The notes under the pieces were generated by a model. It was not told the DNA's origin. It was given only the letters and a program-made list of their open reading frames with translations, and did not search any database. DNA of 64,000 bases from Aestuariimicrobium ganziense (GTDB lineage: Bacteria; Actinomycetota; Actinomycetes; Propionibacteriales; Propionibacteriaceae), in NCBI RefSeq assembly GCF_015352975.1, contig NZ_JACYIZ010000001.1, positions 434,001 through 498,000 of the forward strand, in the 5' to 3' direction. Both the position numbers and the translations under genes were made by a program. This document shows, in pieces, positions 26,673-35,250 of the stretch. Within the stretch, counting starts at the first letter, position 1, and each line of letters starts with the position of its first letter.

Positions 26673-27584
26673 GTGCCATCGCAGACCCGGGTCACCGGGC
26701 CCGGCCGCTACGCCCCGACCCCCACGTCAGACCTGCACCTGGGCAACCTGCGCACCGCGGTGATCGCTTGGGCGCTCGCCCGCCGGAGCGGGACTGGGTT
26801 CGTCCTGCGGGTCGAGAACCTCGACCAGCAGCGGGTGGCTGCCGCCCCTGCCGTCGCCCAGCGGCAACTGGACGACCTGACCGCGATCGGCCTGGACTGG
26901 GACGGCGAACCGATGGTGCAGAGCCGCCGGCTGGAGGCCTACACCGAGGCCGTCGCGCGTCTGGACACCTATGAGTGCTTCTGCACCCGGCGCGACATCG
27001 CCGAGGCGTCGCAGGCCCCCCACGACGGTCACCGCCCCTACCCGGGCACCTGCCGCGACCTGACCGACGACGAACGGGCTGTCCGGCGGCTGACCCGGCC
27101 ACCGGCGCTGCGGGTGCGAGCCGCAGGCGCATCGCAGCAGGTGTTCGACCTGTTCGCGGGTGAGGTGACCGGCGAGGTGGACGACTTCGTGGTGGTGCGT
27201 GGTGACGGCACCCCGGCCTACAACCTCGCGGTGGTGGTCGACGACCTGGCCCAGGGCGTGCAGCACGTCACGCGTGGCCGTGACCTGCTGGAGTCGGCAC
27301 CTCGGCAGGCCTGGTTGGCGCAGCAGCTGGGCGGTGGCGGGCCAGACACCTGGGTGCACCTGGGCCTGGCGCTCAACAAGGAAGGCCGACGTCTGGCCAA
27401 GCGCGACGGGGCGGTCAGCCTGGCCGATCTCGCCGCGACCGGGGTCGGGCCGAGCGAGGTGTTCGCGATGCTGGCGGCCTCATGGGAGGCGGAACTGCTC
27501 ACCTCGGCGCAGCAGTTGCTGTCGATGGACGAGGTGCCCTGGCAGCGACTGCTGGCCGCAGCGGCGCGCGACTGGGTGCTCTGA
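26673..27584 (+). CDS. gluQ: Glutamyl-Q tRNA(Asp) synthetase
   Basis: 303 residues from GTG 26673. It is a truncated glutamyl-tRNA synthetase: the class I HIGH-like motif is TPTSDLHLGN and the KMSKS loop is RLAKRDG, without any anticodon-binding domain. The zinc site C-x-C with Y-PGTC is present (CFCTRR, YPGTC). In E. coli the enzyme attaches glutamate to queuosine in tRNA(Asp). It is divergent from pafB and inserted into an otherwise conserved block. Confidence 0.9.
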   Translation: MPSQTRVTGPGRYAPTPTSDLHLGNLRTAVIAWALARRSGTGFVLRVENLDQQRVAAAPAVAQRQLDDLTAIGLDWDGEPMVQSRRLEAYTEAVARLDTYECFCTRRDIAEASQAPHDGHRPYPGTCRDLTDDERAVRRLTRPPALRVRAAGASQQVFDLFAGEVTGEVDDFVVVRGDGTPAYNLAVVVDDLAQGVQHVTRGRDLLESAPRQAWLAQQLGGGGPDTWVHLGLALNKEGRRLAKRDGAVSLADLAATGVGPSEVFAMLAASWEAELLTSAQQLLSMDEVPWQRLLAAAARDWVL

Positions 27585-27587
27585 GCC

Positions 27588-28637
27588 TCAGGAGGCGGGC
27601 GTCTGGGCGAACAGGATGTCGACCACGAAGGCCAGGCTCTCGCCGGCCGGCAGGCCCCGCTCCTCGTTCCCCTTGGGGTAACCCAGGGCCGGGGGCACCA
27701 GCAGCAGCACCCGGCTGCCGATGGTCTGCTTGACCAGACCCTGTTTCCAGCCTTCGATCAGGCCCGACAGGGCGCCGGTCTCCGGGCCGGTGCTGTAGCT
27801 CTCGGCCAGCACCTTGCCGTTCCAGTCGACCATCGTGTAGTTGACCATGACGATGTCGTCGGCGACGATGGCGCGACCCTTGCCCTTGATCAGCGGCTGG
27901 ACGACCAGGTCGGACGGCTTCGTGGCGTCGCCGATGGCGATGGTCGGGGCCTTGCTGCCGTTGTCGGTGACCTTCGGCAGACCATCCTTCGGGGCGACCG
28001 TCTCGCCTGCGGGCGCCTTGTGGCTGACCTGCACCAGGTCGACGACGAAGATGAGCGAGTCGCCGGGCTCGACGCCGATCTCGGGGTTGCCCTCGGCGTA
28101 GCCGTCCTTGGAGGGCATCATCACCAGCACCCGGTCGCCGACCCTCTTGCCGACCAGGCCCTTGGCGAAGCCGGTCACCACCTGGTTGAGCGGGAACGCC
28201 GAGGTGGACTTGCGGGTGAAGGAGTCATCGAAGCGCTGGCCGGTGCGGGCGTTGTAGCCCGAGTAGTGCACCTCGACGGTGACCGACTCGTCGCGCACCA
28301 GGTCGCCCTTGCCGGCGACCAGCACCTTCGACTGGGTCTGCTCGATCGAGATCGGCCACGAGGCCTTGACCGTCGGCATCGTGCCGAACCCGCCGGTCAC
28401 GGTGATGCCGTTGAGGTTCTTGACCACAGTCGCCCTGCTCGTCGCCGACGCGCTGGCGCTCGTCGTGGTGCTCGGAACGGCGCTGCCCGACCCCTGCGGG
28501 GCACCCACGCTGGCTGAGGCGGGCGGCTGGGCAGGGGTGTCGTCCGAGCAGCCGGCCACCCCGAGGGCGGCGGCGCTGAGGGCGGCGAGGGTGAGGCCAC
28601 GGCGGCTGAGCCGGGCGTCGAAGGTACGGCGGGTCAC
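27588..28637 (-). CDS. FKBP-type peptidyl-prolyl isomerase lipoprotein
   Basis: 349 residues from GTG 28637, nine bases after pafA. The signal peptide ends in the lipobox ALGVAGCS, then a Ser/Pro/Ala linker. Two tandem FKBP domains follow: about 95-195 (GQRFDDSFTRK, VLVMMPSKDGYAEG) and about 240-345 (VLLLVPPALGYPKGN). FKBP domains catalyse proline cis-trans isomerisation; this one would act on exported proteins at the outer face of the membrane. Its place between pafA and pafB is usual in actinobacteria. Confidence 0.9.
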   Translation of the reverse strand: MTRRTFDARLSRRGLTLAALSAAALGVAGCSDDTPAQPPASASVGAPQGSGSAVPSTTTSASASATSRATVVKNLNGITVTGGFGTMPTVKASWPISIEQTQSKVLVAGKGDLVRDESVTVEVHYSGYNARTGQRFDDSFTRKSTSAFPLNQVVTGFAKGLVGKRVGDRVLVMMPSKDGYAEGNPEIGVEPGDSLIFVVDLVQVSHKAPAGETVAPKDGLPKVTDNGSKAPTIAIGDATKPSDLVVQPLIKGKGRAIVADDIVMVNYTMVDWNGKVLAESYSTGPETGALSGLIEGWKQGLVKQTIGSRVLLLVPPALGYPKGNEERGLPAGESLAFVVDILFAQTPAS

Positions 28638-28646
28638 CCCGCAAGG

Positions 28647-30107
28647 TTACCTGCCGCCATCGCGACGGTCGAAACGGGCGGGCAGGCCAGTGAAGGCGGA
28701 CGAGGTGGGCAGCCGCGGTTCGTCGGCCATCCGCTCGATCAAGGCCTCGACCCGTTCGTCCTCGGCACGCAGCGGGTCTGGCATCACCACGGTGCCGTCG
28801 GTCAGGTCGCGCACCGAGAAGGTCATCCAGTCGACGGTGTGGCTTCGCCGGTGGCGTTGTGCGGCGGTGATCAGGCGTCCTCGCAGGGCAGCGCGGGTGG
28901 TCGAAGGCGGGTGGTCGACGGCGTGGGCCACGACCTCGTCGTCGAGCAGCCGCTCGACCTCACCGGCCTGCTCGAGACGGGTGAACAGCCCCTGCCCAGG
29001 GCGGATGTCTGAGAAGGCAAGGTCGACCTGGGCCAGCCGCGGGTCGTCGTCGGACAGGTCGTGGCGTTCGGCGTAGCGGCGGAGCAGCCTCCACTTGACT
29101 GCCCAGTCGATCCGGGTGTCGATCAGTTCGAGGCGGTCGTCGGCCAACGCTTCGACGACCTGGTCCCACCGCGCCAGGGCGTCCGCCAGGGTCGGGTCGT
29201 CGGCGCAGTGGGCGACCCGGTCGCGGATCCGAGCCAGCAGGTCGAGTGCACTCAGTTCGGCGCCGGTGTCCAGGACGACCACGGCTCGTCCGCTGCGACC
29301 CTGGGCCACCTCGCGGATCGCGGCCGGGGGGTCGGCCAGGGCCAAGTCGGTGAACCGCTCGCCGGCCTCGATGGCGCGCAGCACCAGTTCGGTGGCGCCG
29401 AGTCGCAGGAGCAGTGTGGACTGGCTGAGCGTGGAGTCACCGACGATCACGTGCAGCCGGCGGAAACGCTGAGGGTCGGCGTGCGGTTCGTCGCGGGTGT
29501 TGATCATCGGCCGGGACCGGGTGGTGGTCGACGACAGCGGGTCCCACATGTGGGCGGCGCGCTGGCTGAGCCAGAACCCGCCGGGACGACCGTCGCGAGC
29601 ACGTACCCAGACCCCGGCTCCGCACAGCAGTTGCCGCACCACCAGGAACGGGGTCAACGCTGCGGCGTGGTCGCGCAGTGGGGTGTCGCGGCTGACCTGG
29701 TAGTTCTCGTGGCTGCCGTAGGAGTTGCCGTGGGAGTCCAGGTTGTTCTTGTGCAGTTGCACCCTGGCGCTGCTGCCGTCGGCGGCCAGTTGCTCGACGC
29801 AGCGGTCGGCCAGTTGCGACATGATCGCGTCGCCGGCCCGGTCGTGGGCGACCAGGTCGAGGATCGAGTCGCACTCGGCGGTGGCGTACTCGGGATGGGA
29901 GCCGACGTCGAGGTAGAGCCGGCCACCGTTGCGCAGGAACACGTTGGTGGTCGCCGTGGTGGTGGTGACCGGGCGGAACAGCAGTCGGGCAGCCTCGTCC
30001 GGGCCGACCCGCCGCGGCCGGGCTGCCGGGTCGTCGCTGAGCAGCGTGAGCGAGAGTCCGTACTCGGTCTCGATGCCACGCACCCGCCTGGGCAGCCACT
30101 GGGTCAC
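28647..30107 (-). CDS. pafA: Pup ligase (proteasome accessory factor A)
   Basis: 486 residues. The carboxylate-amine-ligase fold is visible as VRGIETEYGL at the start, GGRLYLDVGSHPEYATAECD (Mg/ATP and catalytic Asp region), LHKNNLDSHGNSYGSHENY, and SRPMINTRDEPHAD. The DVGSHPEYAT form separates PafA from the related deamidase Dop. It links Pup to lysines of target proteins. The start is GTG 30107. The pup, dop, mpa and prcBA genes, normally just upstream, are absent here; rluB is the upstream neighbour instead. Confidence 0.92.
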   Translation of the reverse strand: MTQWLPRRVRGIETEYGLSLTLLSDDPAARPRRVGPDEAARLLFRPVTTTTATTNVFLRNGGRLYLDVGSHPEYATAECDSILDLVAHDRAGDAIMSQLADRCVEQLAADGSSARVQLHKNNLDSHGNSYGSHENYQVSRDTPLRDHAAALTPFLVVRQLLCGAGVWVRARDGRPGGFWLSQRAAHMWDPLSSTTTRSRPMINTRDEPHADPQRFRRLHVIVGDSTLSQSTLLLRLGATELVLRAIEAGERFTDLALADPPAAIREVAQGRSGRAVVVLDTGAELSALDLLARIRDRVAHCADDPTLADALARWDQVVEALADDRLELIDTRIDWAVKWRLLRRYAERHDLSDDDPRLAQVDLAFSDIRPGQGLFTRLEQAGEVERLLDDEVVAHAVDHPPSTTRAALRGRLITAAQRHRRSHTVDWMTFSVRDLTDGTVVMPDPLRAEDERVEALIERMADEPRLPTSSAFTGLPARFDRRDGGR

Positions 30108-30120
30108 GAGGTCACCGGCC

Positions 30121-30873
30121 TCACTGCTGGACGAGGTCGAGCAGGGCTCCCAGTTCTTCGCGGGTGAGTTCGCGGGTCTCCCCCACCTTGAGTTGGCCGA
30201 TCCTGACCGGGCCGACCGCGGTGCGGCTGAGCTTGCGCACCGGGTGGGCGACCGCGTCCATCATCCGGCGGACGATCCGGTTGCGGCCCTCGTGCAGGGT
30301 GATCTGCAGCAGGGTGCGCGACTCGCCCCGCTGGACGACCTTGACCTTGTCGGGGCGCACCGGTCCGTCGTCGAGGGTGACGCCCTTCTCGAGGCGGCGC
30401 ACCACCTTGGCGTCGACGACGCCCTCGACCTCAGCCAGGTAGGTCTTGGGCACCTCGTAGCTGGGGTGGGCCATCCGGTGGGCGAACTCCCCGTCGTTGG
30501 TGAGCAGGATCAGCCCCTCGGTGTCGGTGTCGAGGCGCCCGACGTGGAACAGCCGGTCCTTGCGACGGCCGAGGTAGTCGCTGAGCGTGGGACGACCTTC
30601 GGGGTCGTCCATGGTCGAGACCACGCCGCGGGGCTTGTTGAGCACCAGGTACTGGTGGCGTCGCGCGGTCGGGATCCGTGACCCGTCGACCCGGATGACG
30701 TCCTTCTCGGGGTCGACCCGCATGCCCATCTCGACCACCACCTGGCCGTTGACCTCGACCCGGCCCTCGCAGATCAGTGCCTCGCTGGCCCGGCGTGAGG
30801 CGAGACCGGCCTGGGCGAGCACCTTCTGCAGGCGCACCCCCTCGGCCTGGTCGTGCAGTTCGTGATCGGTCAT
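30121..30873 (-). CDS. rluB: 23S rRNA pseudouridine synthase, RluB type
   Basis: 250 residues from ATG 30873. An N-terminal S4 RNA-binding domain (VRLQKVLAQAGLASRRASE) is followed by the RsuA/RluB catalytic domain with the catalytic Asp in HVGRLDTDTEGLILLTNDG. It converts a uridine in 23S rRNA (around 2605 in E. coli numbering) to pseudouridine. Overlaps scpB by 4 nt; the same scpA-scpB-rluB order is found in mycobacteria. Confidence 0.92.
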   Translation of the reverse strand: MTDHELHDQAEGVRLQKVLAQAGLASRRASEALICEGRVEVNGQVVVEMGMRVDPEKDVIRVDGSRIPTARRHQYLVLNKPRGVVSTMDDPEGRPTLSDYLGRRKDRLFHVGRLDTDTEGLILLTNDGEFAHRMAHPSYEVPKTYLAEVEGVVDAKVVRRLEKGVTLDDGPVRPDKVKVVQRGESRTLLQITLHEGRNRIVRRMMDAVAHPVRKLSRTAVGPVRIGQLKVGETRELTREELGALLDLVQQ

Positions 30874-31511
30874 CGCGGGTCCTCCGGTGCGCTCTGGTCG
30901 GTCTGGGGCTCGTCGGTCTGGCTCTGGTCGGTCTGGTCGCTCGGCCTCGAGGCTGCGGCCACTCGGCCGAGTTCCTCCTCGAGGTCGGTGGCATCGGGTA
31001 GGTGCGGGGCGAGTTCGGGCAGTTCGGTCAGCGACTCCAGACCCATCCGCTCCAGGAACAGGTCGGTGGTGCGCAGCACAGCCGCTTGACCGCGCTCGTC
31101 CTGGCCGGCCTCCTCGACCAGACCGCGGGCGAGCAACGTGCGGACGACGCCGTCGACGTTCACGCCACGCACCGCCGAGACCCGGGAGCGCGCGATCGGT
31201 TGCAGGTAGGCGATCACGGCCAGGGTCTCGAGTGCGGCCTGCGACAGTCGGGCGTGCTGGCCCGACAACACCCAGGTGCCGATCAGGTCGGCGTGCTCGG
31301 GGCGGGTCCACAACCTCCAGCCGCCGCCGACATGGCGCAACTCGAAGCCTCGTCCGGTCTCGGTGTAGAAGTCTGCGAGGCTGCTGCAGGCCTGGTCGAC
31401 CACCTCGACCGGCACCTGCAGGGCCTCGGCCAGGGTGATGCTGGCGGTGGCTTCGGTGGCCATCAGCAGCAATGCCTCGACGGCCGGTTCGATCGCCTTC
31501 GACTCGTTCAT
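30870..31511 (-). CDS. scpB: Segregation and condensation protein ScpB
   Basis: 213 residues from ATG 31511, overlapping scpA by 4 nt. Two winged-helix domains, with the conserved middle part QAALETLAVIAYLQPIARS and the VSAVRGVNVDGVVRTLLARG strand. It binds ScpA and SMC in the condensin complex that compacts and segregates chromosomes. The C-terminal 35 residues are a Gln/Asp/Thr-rich tail (SDQTDQSQTDEPQTDQS), probably disordered. Confidence 0.94.
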   Translation of the reverse strand: MNESKAIEPAVEALLLMATEATASITLAEALQVPVEVVDQACSSLADFYTETGRGFELRHVGGGWRLWTRPEHADLIGTWVLSGQHARLSQAALETLAVIAYLQPIARSRVSAVRGVNVDGVVRTLLARGLVEEAGQDERGQAAVLRTTDLFLERMGLESLTELPELAPHLPDATDLEEELGRVAAASRPSDQTDQSQTDEPQTDQSAPEDPR

Positions 31512-32341
31512 CGTGCCTCCTCGGCCAGGACGGGCTGGTCGAACTCGTCCGAGATGGTCAGCTCGGTCTCGTCGTCGCCGCTCCAGCGGATGGTGAGTTC
31601 CCCCAGGGGGGTGAGTTGTTCGAAGGCCACCACCGACTCGCGGAACAGTTCCAGCAGGGCCAGGAACCGGGCGACGGTGGTGACCACGTCGGCGTCGTGC
31701 ACCAGCGCCCGGAAGGTGGTGGTGCCCAGTCGGCGCAGCTGGCCGACCAGCCACCTTCCCTCCTCCTGCACGCTGACCGCGCTGACGTGCAGGTGCTCGA
31801 GCGCGACGGTGGCCACCGGCTGCGGGGTCAGGGCCCGGGCGGCGATCTCGGCGAGCCGCTCGGGGCTGACCAGGGTCACTTCGGGCATGAGGGCGGCGAA
31901 CTGTGGCTCGAGTCCGCCGGGGCGGGCCATTCGCGCGGCCTCCTCGCCGAGGCGGGCGGCGAACCAGGCCGAGACCTGCTTGAACGCGCGGTACTGCAGC
32001 AGGCGCGCGAACAGCAGGTCGCGGGCCTCGAGCAGGGCGAGGTCCTCGGGGTCCTCGACCTCCCCCTGGGGCAGCAGCCTTGCGGCCTTGAGGTCGAGCA
32101 GGGTGGCCGCCACCACCAGGAACGAGCTGGTCTGTTCCAGGTCCCACACCGGGCCGGCGGCCTTGACGTGGGCGATGAACTCGTCGGTGACCCTCGACAG
32201 GGCGACCTCGGTGACGTCGAGCTTGTGCCGGCTGATCAGCTGCAGCAGCAGGTCGAAGGGCCCTTCGAAGTTGTCGAGTCGAAGGACGAAGCCGCCGACC
32301 GCCTCGCCCGCCAGGTCGGTCGGTGCGGCGGGGGTGGTCAC
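31508..32341 (-). CDS. scpA: Segregation and condensation protein ScpA
   Basis: This 277-residue kleisin begins FVLRLDNFEGPFDLLLQLI, the ScpA signature, and ends with a winged helix that closes the SMC ring. The central LEQTSSFLVVAATLLDLKAARLL (in part) is typical. Start ATG 32341 overlaps the stop of the small upstream gene by 4 nt. Part of the parA-orf-scpA-scpB-rluB operon. Confidence 0.94.
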   Translation of the reverse strand: MTTPAAPTDLAGEAVGGFVLRLDNFEGPFDLLLQLISRHKLDVTEVALSRVTDEFIAHVKAAGPVWDLEQTSSFLVVAATLLDLKAARLLPQGEVEDPEDLALLEARDLLFARLLQYRAFKQVSAWFAARLGEEAARMARPGGLEPQFAALMPEVTLVSPERLAEIAARALTPQPVATVALEHLHVSAVSVQEEGRWLVGQLRRLGTTTFRALVHDADVVTTVARFLALLELFRESVVAFEQLTPLGELTIRWSGDDETELTISDEFDQPVLAEEAR

Positions 32342-32667
32342 GGCTGGCTCAGCCGGCGCACCAGCTCCGAGGAGTCCCCGTGCTCGGCGAGGTCGGCCAA
32401 GGCCATGTCGATCGCCTCGCGGACGAGTCGTCCGCGGTCGACGGCGATGCCGTGCTGACCGCGCAGGTCGAGGCGGGCCTGCTCTAGTCCGAGCAGTTCT
32501 GCAGAGGAGACGTAGACGGTGATCTTCTCGTCGTGGCGCACTCGACGGGTCGGGCCGGTGGGCTCGGCGTCCGGGTCAGGCGCACTCGACCGGGCCCGGG
32601 TTGTCGGTTTGGCCTGCTCGCCACGGAACAGTTCCGAGGCGCCGGGCAGGTTCACTCGCCTCGGCAT
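32338..32667 (-). CDS. Small protein after ParA, possible ribbon-helix-helix
   Basis: 109 residues from ATG 32667, overlapping the end of parA by 16 nt and the start of scpA by 4 nt. The first half is basic and disordered (RRVNLPGASELFRGEQ, TTRARSS). The second half, from EKITVYVSSAELLGLEQARLD to REAIDMALADL, looks like a strand-helix-helix DNA-binding fold. Its position between ParA and ScpA suggests a role in chromosome segregation, perhaps as a ParA partner. This is inference. Confidence 0.7.
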   Translation of the reverse strand: MPRRVNLPGASELFRGEQAKPTTRARSSAPDPDAEPTGPTRRVRHDEKITVYVSSAELLGLEQARLDLRGQHGIAVDRGRLVREAIDMALADLAEHGDSSELVRRLSQP

Positions 32668-33581
32668 CGGAACAGCACCTCCTTGGCGAGGTCGCGGAAC
32701 GCGTGCGCCCCGGGCGAGCTGGGCGCGTAGGTGGTGATCGGCTCCCCGGCGACGGTGGTCTCGGGGAACTTGATCGTGCGCCGGATCACGGTGTGGAAGA
32801 CCACGTCGCCGAAGGCCTGCACCACCCGCTCGAGCACCTCGCGCGAGTGCAGGGTGCGTGAGTCGAACATGGTGCCGAGGATGCCGAGCAGTTCCAGGTC
32901 GGGGTTGAGCCGGTCCTGCACCTTGCTGATCGTGTCGGTGAGCAGCGCCACCCCGCGCAGGGCGAAGAACTCGCACTCCAGCGGGATGATCACCTTGTCG
33001 GAGGCCGTCAGCGCGTTGACCGTCAACAGGCCCAGCGACGGCGCGCAGTCGATCAGGATCACGTCGTAGCGGTCGCGGACCCGGTCGAGGACGCGTCCCA
33101 GGATCTGTTCGCGGGCCACCTCGCTGACCAGCTGCACCTCGGCAGCCGACAGGTCGATGTTCGAGGGCAGGATGTCGAGGCCGTCGACGCTGGTCGGCGA
33201 GATCACGTCGTCGATCTGGGTGTTGCGCGACATCAGCAGGTTGTAGATCGAGGTCTCGAGCGTGTGCGGGTTGACCCCCAGCCCGACCGACAGCGAGCCC
33301 TGGGGGTCGAAGTCGACCAGCAGCACCCGCCGGCCGGTCTCGACCAGGGCCGCGCCCAGGTTGATGGTGGTGGTGGTCTTGCCCACACCGCCCTTCTGGT
33401 TGCACATCGCGATGATGGTGGCCCGTTTGGGTCCGGAGGCCGGAGGCTGCGGGTCGGGCAGGCCGGGCAGCGGACGACCGGTGGGGCCCAGTTGGTCGGC
33501 AGGCGTCGCCTCGTCGATCTCGTCCAGCGGGGTGGGCACGGTGAACAGCACCTCGGTGCCCTCGGGGTGGGGTGTCTCCAC
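32652..33581 (-). CDS. ParA-family chromosome partitioning ATPase
   Basis: 309 residues from GTG 33581, with AAGGA seven bases upstream. After a Pro-rich N-terminal tail of about 50 residues comes the deviant Walker A motif CNQKGGVGKTTTT, Walker A-prime LLVDFDPQGSL, and Walker B VILIDCAPSLG. This is the second, scpA-linked ParA of actinobacteria (the Rv1708 position in M. tuberculosis), not the oriC-linked one. It probably helps position chromosome or SMC complexes. Confidence 0.9.
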   Translation of the reverse strand: METPHPEGTEVLFTVPTPLDEIDEATPADQLGPTGRPLPGLPDPQPPASGPKRATIIAMCNQKGGVGKTTTTINLGAALVETGRRVLLVDFDPQGSLSVGLGVNPHTLETSIYNLLMSRNTQIDDVISPTSVDGLDILPSNIDLSAAEVQLVSEVAREQILGRVLDRVRDRYDVILIDCAPSLGLLTVNALTASDKVIIPLECEFFALRGVALLTDTISKVQDRLNPDLELLGILGTMFDSRTLHSREVLERVVQAFGDVVFHTVIRRTIKFPETTVAGEPITTYAPSSPGAHAFRDLAKEVLFRCRGE

Positions 33582-33638
33582 GACATTCCTTCCTGGGTCG
33601 GCCGCCCAGTCATGGCGGCCGTCCGGCTCGCGGTCAGC

Positions 33639-34586
33639 CTAGTATGCGCGCGGGTGAGAGGTCAGGTAGACCTCACGAAGATGCTCGACGGTCACCTTGG
33701 TGTAGATCTGGGTGGTGGTCACCGAGGCGTGGCCGAGCAACTCCTGCACCACCCGGATGTCGGCTCCCCCGTCGAGCAGGTGGGTGGCGAAGGTGTGCCG
33801 CAGGCTGTGCGGGCTGACCTCGACCTCGAGCGCGGCGGCGGTCGCGTGGCGTTGCAGCACCGCCCACGCGCTCTGGCGTGACAGCCGGCCCCCGCGAGAG
33901 TTGAGCAGCAGTGCCGGGGTGGCCCGTGCCGCGCGCGACGCCCAGCCGGGACGGCCACGTACCAGCCATGCGTCCACGGCCTGCCGGGCATAACTGCCCA
34001 GCGGGACGACGCGCTGCTTGTCGCCCTTGCCGAGCAGCCGCAGCCCCAGGTCGTCGTCGGCCAGAGTGCGGGTGACCTCGTCGACGTCGAGGGCGCAGAC
34101 CTCGCTGATCCGCGCCCCGGTGCCGTAGAGCAGCTCGAGCAGCGCGGCGTCACGCAGCCCGTCGACCTCGCTGGTGTCGGGGGCCTGCAGCAGCCGGGTG
34201 ACCTGGTCGAGGGTGAGCGCCTTGGGCAGGCGCTGCTGCAGTGAGGGCACCCGCACCTCGGCGGCGGGGTCGTCCTCGCGGAAACCGTCGTCGACGGCGA
34301 ACCGGTGCAGGGTGCGCACCGCGACCACCGCGCGGTTGGTGCTGGCCGGCGCCAACGCGGGGTGCTGCTCGTCCCCCTCGGCCAGCCAACGGGCGAAGCT
34401 GACCACGTCGTCGGTGGTGACGTCACAGACCCGCGTGCGTCCGCGGCCGGCGAGGTGGGTCAGGTAGCGGTCGAGGTCGCGACGGTAGTTGCTGATGGTG
34501 TTGGACGACAGCCCGCGCTCGACCTGCAGGTGGTCCAGGCACGCCCGCACCCAGCGGGTCAGTTCATTCGCGGCGGGCGAGCTCAT
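33639..34586 (-). CDS. xerD: Tyrosine recombinase XerD
   Basis: 315 residues. The N-terminal SAM-like DNA-binding domain starts [20 protein letters not shown]. Catalytic residues are visible: Arg in [12 protein letters not shown], His-x-x-Arg in [13 protein letters not shown], His in LLGHASV, and Tyr in TQIYTKV. It resolves chromosome dimers at dif with XerC. The location between the NUDIX gene and parA matches other actinobacteria, which favours a host XerD over a phage integrase. Confidence 0.94.
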   Translation of the reverse strand: MSSPAANELTRWVRACLDHLQVERGLSSNTISNYRRDLDRYLTHLAGRGRTRVCDVTTDDVVSFARWLAEGDEQHPALAPASTNRAVVAVRTLHRFAVDDGFREDDPAAEVRVPSLQQRLPKALTLDQVTRLLQAPDTSEVDGLRDAALLELLYGTGARISEVCALDVDEVTRTLADDDLGLRLLGKGDKQRVVPLGSYARQAVDAWLVRGRPGWASRAARATPALLLNSRGGRLSRQSAWAVLQRHATAAALEVEVSPHSLRHTFATHLLDGGADIRVVQELLGHASVTTTQIYTKVTVEHLREVYLTSHPRAY

Positions 34587-35250
34587 CGAGCAACTCCACC
34601 AGACGCGGCCGCTGTGCCGCGCGAGCCGGCCACGGCGAGTCGGGGGGCAGCAGCGTGGTGCCGCTGGATCGGGCAGCCTTCACCGCGAGCACCCCGGCGA
34701 TCAGCGAAGGGCTGGAGAGTCGTCCGCCCAGGATGCCGGCGACCAGGTCGTCGAGGTGGTGCCAGGCCAGGCCCATCAGTCGTTCCTCGCCCTCGAGCAC
34801 GAACCCCTCGGGGCGGGCAGTGGGTTGCAGGCCCGTGGCCAGGAAGACCCGGATCTGTTCCATGCTTCCGCCCGGCGACAGGGCCACGTCGGCCAGCACC
34901 GCCCAGTGGTCGGCGGCCAGTTCGGCCTCCTCGGCGAGTTCGCGCCGGGCCGCAGCCCACGGGTCCTCGTCGGGACGGTCGAGCAGTCCGGCCGGCGGCT
35001 CGACCATGGTCATCCCGGCCGGGTGGCGGTACTGGTGCACGCAGGCCACCCGGTCGTCGGCGTCGATGGCGATGATCGCCACCGCCCCGGGGTGGCCCAT
35101 GTACTGGCGGCGCATCGTCTCGGTGTGGCCGTCGACGGTGAGGCTGAACTCGTCCTGGACGAAGGTCGAGATGGCACCTGCGGCGAGCACCTGGTGGTCG
35201 TGCCGATCGACCTCGGTGACCTGGTCGGCCGGGGCGGGAACGTGGCTCAT
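34564..35250 (-). CDS. NUDIX hydrolase, ADP-ribose pyrophosphatase type
   Basis: 228 residues from ATG 35250, overlapping pyrG by 4 nt and xerD by 23 nt. The NUDIX box is [15 protein letters not shown] followed by [10 protein letters not shown]; compared with the consensus, one extra residue separates the Gly from the REL helix. The preceding strand [16 protein letters not shown] ([12 protein letters not shown]) is typical of ADP-ribose pyrophosphatases. It matches the Rv1700 position after pyrG. Confidence 0.9.
   Translation of the reverse strand: MSHVPAPADQVTEVDRHDHQVLAAGAISTFVQDEFSLTVDGHTETMRRQYMGHPGAVAIIAIDADDRVACVHQYRHPAGMTMVEPPAGLLDRPDEDPWAAARRELAEEAELAADHWAVLADVALSPGGSMEQIRVFLATGLQPTARPEGFVLEGEERLMGLAWHHLDDLVAGILGGRLSSPSLIAGVLAVKAARSSGTTLLPPDSPWPARAAQRPRLVELLDELARRE

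Noticed and set aside
33639..34586. Phage integrase and integration site
   Set aside because: The tyrosine recombinase sits in a conserved housekeeping order with NUDIX, pyrG and parA, which identifies it as XerD; no phage genes or att repeats are present.
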